The notes below the pieces were generated by a model. The model was given only the letters and a program-made list of their open reading frames with translations. It was not told the origin of the DNA and did not search any database. DNA of 6,463 nt, from assembly GCA_012514545.1 (NCBI GenBank), contig JAAZAC010000310.1, positions 1-6,463 on the forward strand, read 5' to 3'. Each line of letters starts with the position of its first letter. Within the stretch, counting starts at the first letter, position 1. Source of the DNA: Actinomycetales bacterium (GTDB lineage: Bacteria > Actinomycetota > Actinomycetes > Actinomycetales > Cellulomonadaceae). Below, piece by piece: positions 1 through 4,952 of this stretch. The position numbers and the translations under genes were made by a program.

Positions 1-37
1 GCGCCGAGCTTCACGGGCTGACGCGCCAGCCGACCCC

Positions 38-93
38 CACGGCGACGGCGGGGGCGGGCCGGGAGACCCCGGTCCGCCCCCGCCGTCGCCGTG
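38..93 (+). terminator. Long perfect GC hairpin, probable terminator of the upstream gene
   Basis: Bases 38-63 pair with 68-93 to form a 26-bp uninterrupted stem, with one G-U pair (58/73), around the 4-base loop AGAC. No T-run follows on either strand, so it is not a classical E. coli-type intrinsic terminator. GC-rich hairpins without a U-tract are often proposed as terminators in actinobacteria. It lies 17 bases after an in-frame stop (19-21) that may end an upstream gene and well before the terC promoter, which fits termination of that gene's transcript. The stem is symmetric, so it could act on both strands. The pairing is directly visible; termination is inferred. Confidence 0.65.
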
Positions 94-161
94 CCCGGGC
101 GCCGACGCGACGCGGGCGAGCGTACGCCCGGCCGCGGTCGCCCGCACCCCTCCGAAGGCCG

Positions 162-167
162 TAGGCT
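162..167 (+). promoter_or_regulatory. Putative -10 element for the terC leader transcript
   Basis: TAGGCT matches the TANNNT form of actinobacterial housekeeping -10 elements. Standard spacing would put the transcription start near base 174, at the 5' edge of the riboswitch-like leader. No convincing -35 (TTGAC-like) is seen 16-18 bases upstream, which is common in this group. The assignment rests mainly on its position just before the leader, so it is tentative. Confidence 0.45.
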
Positions 168-170
168 GAC

Positions 171-296
171 CCGGCAGGAGGGGAGTACTCCCGACGCAGG
201 TGCGCCGTCATCACGGTCGTCTCGACGACCCGGTGCCCGGGTCCGGTCGAGCCGGGCGGAGGAGACCTCCGGTGCACACCCGTCCGTGCCGGAGGT
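171..296 (+). promoter_or_regulatory. yybP-ykoY family manganese riboswitch in the terC 5' leader
   Basis: The leader contains the elements I associate with the yybP-ykoY class: GGGGAGTA at 180-187 (the L1 metal-site strand), CCGTCATCACGG at 205-216, and GGAGGAGACC at 258-267 (the L3 strand with the conserved AGACC). The last directly follows a 6-bp stem, 235-240/252-257. A closing helix can form between 171-176 (CCGGCA) and 287-292 (TGCCGG). This class binds Mn2+ and commonly precedes TerC/Alx and MntP-type exporters, so its position before terC supports the call. An alternative 8-bp perfect helix, 265-272 (ACCTCCGG) with 289-296 (CCGGAGGT), would bury the Shine-Dalgarno and break the L3 strand. 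This suggests translational switching, ON with Mn2+. The stem assignments are my own hand pairing; a covariance-model hit would settle them. Confidence 0.85.
291..295 (+). promoter_or_regulatory. terC ribosome binding site, embedded in the riboswitch 3' arm
   Basis: GGAGG lies 7 bases before the GTG at 303 and decides that start. It is fully contained in the alternative helix 265-272/289-296 and only half contained in the proposed closing helix (287-292). Its exposure is therefore the likely output of the riboswitch. Confidence 0.75.
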
Positions 297-302
297 TCTC
301 GC

Positions 303-1340
303 GTGTCCGTCGTCCCCTGGGTCTGGGTCGTCACCGTCGTCGGTGTCCTGGGCCTGCTCGTCTTCGACTTCTACGCCCACGTGCGCACGCCGCACGAGCC
401 GACGTTCCGCGAGTCCGCCTTCTGGTCGGCCTTCTACATCGTGCTCGCGCTCGTGTTCGGCGTCGGGCTGCTCCTCGTGTGGGGGCCCGCGCACGGCGGC
501 GAGTACTTCGCCGGCTACGTGACGGAGAAGAGCCTGTCGGTCGACAACCTCTTCGTCTTCCTCATCATCATGACGAGGTTCGCCGTGCCCCGGCAGTACC
601 AGCAGAAGGTCCTGCTCGTGGGCGTGGCGATCGCGCTCCTCCTGCGGGGCCTGTTCATCTGGGCGGGCGCCGCGGCGATCGCCCAGTTCTCGTGGGTGTT
701 CTACGTCTTCGGCGCGTTCCTCGTGTACACGGCGGTGAAGCTCGCGCGGGAGGACCACGACAGCGAGCCGGTGAGCGAGTTCCGCGAGAACCGGCTCCTG
801 CGGCTGGTGCGGCGCGTGGTGCCCTCGACGCCGGACTACCACGGGGACCGGCTGACGGTGCGGGTGGACGGCCGTCGGCTCGTCACGCCGATGCTCATCG
901 TCATGATCGCGATCGGGTCGACCGACGTGCTCTTCGCCCTCGACTCGATCCCGGCGATCTACGGCCTGACCCGCGAGCCGTACATCGTCTTCACGACCAA
1001 CGCGTTCGCGCTCCTCGGGCTGCGCCAGCTCTACTTCCTCCTCGGCGGGCTGCTCCAGCGGCTCGTGTACCTCTCCGAGGGCCTGGCGGTGATCCTGGGC
1101 TTCATCGGGGTCAAGCTCGTGCTGGAGGCCCTGCACACGAACGAGCTGCCGTTCATCAACGGGGGCGAGCACGTCGCGTGGGCGCCGGAGATCCCGATCT
1201 GGCTGTCGCTGTCCGTCATCCTCGGCACGCTGACGGTCGCGACGGTCGCGAGCCTCGTCTCCACGCGTCGGGCGGCGCGCGCGGAGGCCGCCCGGTCCGG
1301 CGAGCCCGCCGAGGCCGTCGAGGACGACGCGCGGCCCTGA
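303..1340 (+). CDS. terC: TerC/Alx-family integral membrane protein, probable Mn2+ exporter
   Basis: A complete 345-residue polytopic membrane protein of the TerC family (Alx of E. coli, MeeF/MeeY of B. subtilis), whose members are linked to manganese efflux at the cytoplasmic membrane. About nine hydrophobic segments are visible, at roughly residues 5-25, 40-60, 80-98, 102-124, 126-143, 195-218, 225-245, 260-278 and 299-319. The C-terminal tail is charged and Ala/Glu/Arg-rich. The two family-signature acidic motifs are present in membrane segments: EKSLSVDN (75-82, Asp81) and TDVLFALDS (207-215, Asp208 and Asp214). The length is normal for actinobacterial members. The GTG start has a GGAGG 7 bases upstream. 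The riboswitch-like leader makes Mn2+-induced translation likely and supports manganese rather than tellurite as the physiological substrate. Despite the family name, nothing here indicates tellurite resistance. The family call is firm; transport direction and ion are inferred from homologues. Confidence 0.95.
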   Translation: MSVVPWVWVVTVVGVLGLLVFDFYAHVRTPHEPTFRESAFWSAFYIVLALVFGVGLLLVWGPAHGGEYFAGYVTEKSLSVDNLFVFLIIMTRFAVPRQYQQKVLLVGVAIALLLRGLFIWAGAAAIAQFSWVFYVFGAFLVYTAVKLAREDHDSEPVSEFRENRLLRLVRRVVPSTPDYHGDRLTVRVDGRRLVTPMLIVMIAIGSTDVLFALDSIPAIYGLTREPYIVFTTNAFALLGLRQLYFLLGGLLQRLVYLSEGLAVILGFIGVKLVLEALHTNELPFINGGEHVAWAPEIPIWLSLSVILGTLTVATVASLVSTRRAARAEAARSGEPAEAVEDDARP

Positions 1341-1385
1341 CCCCCGGCGGCCGGCCCGCCGTCGGCGGCGCGTGGCCCGGGGACG

Positions 1386-1402
1386 CCCCGCCGTGGGCGG
1401 GG
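1386..1402 (+). terminator. GC hairpin between terC and uvrA, candidate terminator
   Basis: CCCCGCC (1386-1392) pairs perfectly with GGCGGGG (1396-1402) around a GTG triloop, 46 bases after the terC stop. A smaller 6-bp stem (1345-1350/1356-1361) sits immediately after the stop. Neither is followed by a T-run. They would separate the terC transcript from the SOS-type uvrA promoter, but GC-rich spacers in such genomes form stems readily, so termination is only a suggestion. Confidence 0.4.
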
Positions 1403-1425
1403 AGCGGGAGCGGGGGAAGGCGGTT

Positions 1426-1439
1426 CGAACGCATGTATG
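1426..1439 (+). promoter_or_regulatory. LexA (SOS) box in front of uvrA
   Basis: CGAACGCATGTATG matches the Gram-positive SOS box CGAACRNRYGTTYG at every specified position except one (A instead of T at 1437). Its 5' half-site is the perfect TCGAAC. It overlaps the proposed -10 hexamer (1436-1441), so bound LexA would block RNA polymerase. uvrA is a classical LexA-regulon member, which supports the assignment. Binding itself is not shown by sequence. Confidence 0.72.
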
Positions 1440-1441
1440 AT
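1436..1441 (+). promoter_or_regulatory. uvrA -10 element, giving a leaderless transcript
   Basis: TATGAT is close to the ideal TATAAT. If its last base is -7, the transcription start is base 1448, exactly the G of an in-frame GTG. No good -35 is visible; the region -22 to -9 is occupied by the LexA box. The coincidence of the +1 with a start codon supports both the promoter and the start choice. Confidence 0.65.
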
Positions 1442-1447
1442 GTCGGG

Positions 1448-4333
1448 GTGCCTGCCTACCATGTCGGCGTGGACGACCGCCTGCGCATCCGAGGTGCGCG
1501 CGAGCACAACCTGCGCAACGTCGACCTCGACCTTCCCCGGGACAGCCTGATCGTCTTCACGGGTCTGTCCGGGTCGGGGAAGTCCTCGCTGGCGTTCGAC
1601 ACGATCTTCGCGGAGGGGCAGCGCCGCTACGTCGAGAGCCTGTCGTCGTACGCCCGCCAGTTCCTCGGGCAGATGGACAAGCCCGACGTCGACTTCATCG
1701 AGGGTCTGTCGCCCGCGGTCTCCATCGACCAGAAGTCCACGAGCCGGAACCCGCGCTCGACCGTCGGCACGATCACCGAGGTCTACGACTACCTGCGGCT
1801 GCTCTACGCGCGGGCCGGCACGCAGCACTGCCCGGTGTGCGGGGAGGTCGTCAGCCGGCAGACGCCCCAGCAGATCGTCGACCGCCTGCTCGAGCTGCCG
1901 GAGGGCACGCGGTACCAGGTCCTGGCGCCCGTCGTCCGCGGCCGCAAGGGCGAGTACGCCGACCTGTTCCGCGAGCTGCAGAGCAAGGGCTTCGCGCGCG
2001 CGCGCGTCGACGGCACCGTCGTCGCGCTCACCGAGGCGCCGACGCTGGAGAAGAACCTCAAGCACTCCATCGAGGTGGTCGTCGACCGGCTCGTCGCGCG
2101 CGACGGCGTGCAGCGGCGGCTGACGGACTCCGTGGAGACGGCGCTCGGGCTCGCGGGCGGGCGCCTGATCGTCGAGCTCGTGGACGCCGACCCGGACGAC
2201 CCGGGCCGGGAGCGGCGGTTCTCCGAGCACCGTGCGTGCCCGAACGAGCACGAGCTCGCCCTCGACGAGATCGAGCCCCGGACGTTCTCCTTCAACGCCC
2301 CGTACGGCGCGTGCCCGGAGTGCACGGGCATCGGCCACCGGCTCGAGGTCGACCCGGAGCTCGTGATCCCGGACGAGGAGGCGACGCTCGCGCAGGGCGC
2401 GGTGGCGCCGTGGGCGCAGACCTCCGCGGAGTACTTCACGCGCGTGCTCTCGGCGCTGGCCGAGGAGCTCGGCTTCTCCATGGACGTCCCGTGGCGGGCG
2501 CTGCCGGAGCGGGCGCGGCACGCGATCCTCTACGGCCGCGACCACAAGGTGCACGTGCGGTACCGGAACCGCTGGGGCCGGGAGCGCCAGTACGCCACGG
2601 GCTTCGAGGGCGTCATCTCGTTCATCGAGCGCCGGCACGCCGAGACCGAGTCGGAGTGGTCGAAGGAGCGGTACGAGGCGTACATGCGCGAGGTGCCGTG
2701 CCCCGCGTGCCAGGGCGCCCGGCTCAAGCCCGAGGTCCTCGCGGTCAAGGTGGGCGGGCTGTCCATCGCCGAGCTGTGCCGGCTCTCGCTGCGGGAGGCC
2801 CGGGACTTCCTCGCCTCGCTCGAGCTCGGCGAGCGCGAGCGGGTGATCGCCGCGCAGGTGCTCAAGGAGATCCAGGCGCGCCTGGGCTTCCTGCTCGACG
2901 TCGGCCTCGACTACCTGTCGCTCGAGCGCGGCGCGGCGACCCTGTCCGGCGGGGAGGCGCAGCGCATCCGCCTGGCGACGCAGATCGGCTCCGGCCTCGT
3001 CGGCGTGCTCTACGTCCTCGACGAGCCGAGCATCGGCCTGCACCAGCGGGACAACCGCCGCCTCATCGAGACCCTCACGCGCCTGCGCGACCTCGGGAAC
3101 ACGCTCATCGTCGTCGAGCACGACGAGGAGACCATCCGCACGGCCGACTGGATCGTCGACATCGGGCCGGGCGCGGGCGAGCACGGCGGCCGGGTCGTCC
3201 ACTCGGGCGACCTGGAGGGGCTCCTGCGGACGCCGGAGTCGGTGACGGGCGCGTACCTCGCCGGGCGCCGCGAGATCCCGGCCCCCGCGGTGCGCCGGCC
3301 GGTCGACCCGGCGCGCCAGCTCACGGTGGTCGGCGCGCGAGAGCATAACCTCGCGGGCATCGACGTGTCGTTCCCGGTGGGCTGCTTCGTCGCCGTGACG
3401 GGGGTGTCCGGCTCGGGCAAGTCGTCGCTCGTCAACGGGATCCTCTACCCGGTGCTCGCGAACGAGCTCAACCGGGCCCGGCTCGTCCCGGGGCGGCACA
3501 CGCGGGTGACCGGGCTCGAGCACGTCGACAAGGTCGTCCACGTCGACCAGGGCCCGATCGGGCGCACCCCGCGCTCGAACCCGGCCACGTACACCGGCGT
3601 GTGGGACCACATGCGCAAGCTCTTCGCCTCGACGACGGAGGCCAAGGTCCGCGGCTACACGCCCGGCCGGTTCTCGTTCAACGTCAAGGGCGGCCGGTGC
3701 GAGGCGTGCTCGGGCGACGGCACGATCAAGATCGAGATGAACTTCCTCCCGGACGTGTACGTGCCGTGCGAGGTCTGCCACGGCGCCCGGTACAACCGGG
3801 AGACGCTCGAGGTGCACTTCAAGGGCCGCACGGTCGCGGAGGTCCTCGACATGCCCATCGAGGAGGCGGCCGAGTTCTTCTCGGCGGTGCCGGCCGTCGC
3901 GCGGCACCTGCGGACGCTGGTCGACGTCGGGCTCGGCTACGTGCGGCTCGGGCAGCCGGCGCCCACGCTGTCCGGCGGCGAGGCGCAGCGCGTCAAGCTC
4001 GCGAGCGAGCTGCAGAAGCGCTCCACCGGGCGCACGGTCTACGTGCTCGACGAGCCGACGACGGGCCTGCACTTCGAGGACATCCGCCGGCTCCTCGGCG
4101 TGCTGCAGTCGCTCGTGGACAAGGGCAACACGGTCATCGTCATCGAGCACAACCTCGACGTGATCAAGAACGCCGACTGGGTCATCGACCTCGGCCCCGA
4201 GGGCGGCACGGGCGGGGGCCGCGTGGTCGCGACGGGGACGCCGGAGGACCTGGCGCGCGTCCCGGCCAGCCACACCGGACGGTTCCTCGCCGAGGCGCTC
4301 GGGATCGTCGAGGAGAGCCGCGCGACGGCCTGA
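1448..4333 (+). CDS. uvrA: UvrA, excinuclease ABC subunit A (DNA-damage recognition ATPase)
   Basis: A complete 961-residue UvrA. It pairs with UvrB in the cytoplasm, scans DNA for bulky lesions and loads UvrB, using two ABC ATPase modules. Visible in order: Walker A 1 GLSGSGKSS (39-47, Lys45); CPVC (128-131); the UvrB-binding and insertion region; zinc module 1 with CPNEH (264-268) and CPEC (289-292); signature 1 LSGGEAQR (499-506); Walker B 1 LDEP (Asp525, Glu526); Walker A 2 GVSGSGKSS (652-660, Lys658); zinc module 2 with CEAC (751-754) and CEVC (774-777); signature 2 LSGGEAQR (841-848); Walker B 2 LDEP (Asp868, Glu869). Length is normal. Start: GTG 1448 is preferred because the -10 predicts +1 there. 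ATG 1433 lies inside the LexA box and upstream of +1. GTG 1469 (VDDRLRIRG) is the alternative and would give 954 residues; it has no Shine-Dalgarno. The same frame stays open back to base 200, but that part only overlaps terC and is not coding. Regulation: LexA box directly upstream. The OsmC-family gene converges, 9 bp after the stop. Confidence 0.98.
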   Translation: MPAYHVGVDDRLRIRGAREHNLRNVDLDLPRDSLIVFTGLSGSGKSSLAFDTIFAEGQRRYVESLSSYARQFLGQMDKPDVDFIEGLSPAVSIDQKSTSRNPRSTVGTITEVYDYLRLLYARAGTQHCPVCGEVVSRQTPQQIVDRLLELPEGTRYQVLAPVVRGRKGEYADLFRELQSKGFARARVDGTVVALTEAPTLEKNLKHSIEVVVDRLVARDGVQRRLTDSVETALGLAGGRLIVELVDADPDDPGRERRFSEHRACPNEHELALDEIEPRTFSFNAPYGACPECTGIGHRLEVDPELVIPDEEATLAQGAVAPWAQTSAEYFTRVLSALAEELGFSMDVPWRALPERARHAILYGRDHKVHVRYRNRWGRERQYATGFEGVISFIERRHAETESEWSKERYEAYMREVPCPACQGARLKPEVLAVKVGGLSIAELCRLSLREARDFLASLELGERERVIAAQVLKEIQARLGFLLDVGLDYLSLERGAATLSGGEAQRIRLATQIGSGLVGVLYVLDEPSIGLHQRDNRRLIETLTRLRDLGNTLIVVEHDEETIRTADWIVDIGPGAGEHGGRVVHSGDLEGLLRTPESVTGAYLAGRREIPAPAVRRPVDPARQLTVVGAREHNLAGIDVSFPVGCFVAVTGVSGSGKSSLVNGILYPVLANELNRARLVPGRHTRVTGLEHVDKVVHVDQGPIGRTPRSNPATYTGVWDHMRKLFASTTEAKVRGYTPGRFSFNVKGGRCEACSGDGTIKIEMNFLPDVYVPCEVCHGARYNRETLEVHFKGRTVAEVLDMPIEEAAEFFSAVPAVARHLRTLVDVGLGYVRLGQPAPTLSGGEAQRVKLASELQKRSTGRTVYVLDEPTTGLHFEDIRRLLGVLQSLVDKGNTVIVIEHNLDVIKNADWVIDLGPEGGTGGGRVVATGTPEDLARVPASHTGRFLAEALGIVEESRATA

Positions 4334-4342
4334 TCCGGCGCG

Positions 4343-4864
4343 TCAGGGCGCGACGACGTCGCCCGCGGACCGGTCCACGCGCAGCGGCGCCGGCAGGTGC
4401 CGCACCGGGAAGTTCACCGACCGGGCGATGAAGCAGTGCTCGCGCGACCGTGCGTGCAGCACGGCGAGCTCCTCGTCGGTGACCGGTCGGCCGTCGCCGC
4501 GGTCGGGCCGGCCGAGGGTCACGCACGGACGCAGCACGACGTCCGTGAACTGCCCGTGGCCGGCTGCCTCGACCCGCATCCGCCCCTGCGGGGCGTCGGT
4601 GTACCCGACGACCACGACGCCGTCGGCCGCGGCCAGGTGGAGGAACCAGAGCATGTGGCACTGCGCGAGCGCCGCCACGAGCAGCTCCTCGGGCGTGTAC
4701 CGCGTCGGGTCGCCGCGGAACGCCGGGTCCGCGGAGCCCAGGAGCGGGGGCTTGCCCTCGACGACGACCTCGTGGTCGCGGCTGTAGGCCGTGTAGCTCG
4801 TCGTGCCCACGCCGCGCGCCCCGGTCCAGCGCAGCGTCACCTCGTAGGTGTGGAGGATGCCCAT
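4343..4864 (-). CDS. OsmC/Ohr-family peroxiredoxin-like protein
   Basis: A complete 173-residue protein of the OsmC/Ohr family. These are small cytosolic thiol peroxidases that reduce organic hydroperoxides, typically as dimers with two redox cysteines. The typical landmarks are visible: YTPEELLVAALAQCHM (56-71) with Cys69 in the central helix as the expected peroxidatic cysteine, and HCFIARSVN (143-151) with Cys144 as the expected resolving cysteine. Cys114 is an additional cysteine. The N-terminal beta-rich part (1-50) and Glu59/Glu60 before the helix fit the family. The subgroup (OsmC, Ohr or other) is not clear to me, so no symbol is given. The ATG at 4864 has only a weak upstream GGTGAG; a TACGGT hexamer 5 bases further suggests a nearly leaderless mRNA. 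The gene is convergent with uvrA and divergent from uvrC, so it is its own transcription unit. A 5-bp stem (4350-4354/4358-4362) in its last codons is the only hairpin seen at the uvrA junction. Confidence 0.92.
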   Translation of the reverse strand: MGILHTYEVTLRWTGARGVGTTSYTAYSRDHEVVVEGKPPLLGSADPAFRGDPTRYTPEELLVAALAQCHMLWFLHLAAADGVVVVGYTDAPQGRMRVEAAGHGQFTDVVLRPCVTLGRPDRGDGRPVTDEELAVLHARSREHCFIARSVNFPVRHLPAPLRVDRSAGDVVAP

Positions 4865-4869
4865 GCCTC

Positions 4870-4875
4870 ACCGTA
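4870..4875 (-). promoter_or_regulatory. Putative -10 element of the OsmC-family gene
   Basis: On the minus strand, TACGGT (TANNNT) ends 5 bases before the ATG at 4864. Transcription would then start at or within a base of the start codon, giving a leaderless or near-leaderless mRNA. No -35 is recognised. The element is short and could occur by chance. Confidence 0.4.
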
Positions 4876-4940
4876 CCGGGGCGCCCGCGGGGCGGTCCGG
4901 GGGTTCCCGGCGGGCCGCCGTCGGCGTGGGAGACGTCATC

Positions 4941-4946
4941 TAGCCT
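4941..4946 (+). promoter_or_regulatory. uvrC -10 element, giving a leaderless transcript
   Basis: TAGCCT (TANNNT) ends at 4946, which predicts transcription start at 4953, exactly the G of the uvrC GTG start. The GGGGAGG at 4947-4953 touches the start codon and is too close to act as a Shine-Dalgarno. No clear -35 and no LexA-like box are seen in the 88-bp space shared with the divergent OsmC-family gene. Confidence 0.6.
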
Positions 4947-4952
4947 GGGGAG

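Noticed and set aside
11..334. 107-residue minus-strand frame and a 143-residue plus-strand frame (91-522) in the terC leader
   Set aside because: Both run through the long hairpin and the riboswitch leader, have no good ribosome site, and have low-complexity Arg/Pro/Ser composition.
200..1447. In-frame 5' extension of uvrA back to base 200, which would make a 1377-residue protein
   Set aside because: Its first 416 residues are Arg/Pro/Ala-rich low-quality sequence lying over terC in another frame. UvrA homology begins near base 1469, and the promoter and LexA box lie at 1426-1441, inside the extension.
1993..2006. Run of seven CG dinucleotides, a possible Z-DNA-prone tract
   Set aside because: It simply encodes the Ala-Arg-Ala-Arg stretch of UvrA with the genome's GC-rich codons; nothing suggests a separate role.
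1837..3348. 503-residue plus-strand open frame inside uvrA
   Set aside because: Alternate frame of uvrA with Arg/Pro/Ala-rich composition and no family features; uvrA's own frame carries all the conserved motifs.
1031..4273. 1080-residue open frame on the minus strand across terC and uvrA
   Set aside because: Composition is typical of an antisense shadow in very high-GC DNA (His/Arg/Asp/Val/Leu-rich, no recognisable domain), and it overlaps firmly identified uvrA throughout.
4346..4364. Possible bidirectional terminator between uvrA and the OsmC-family gene
   Set aside because: Only a 5-bp stem with a 3-base loop (4350-4362), inside the last codons of the OsmC-family gene and without a T-run; too weak to annotate.
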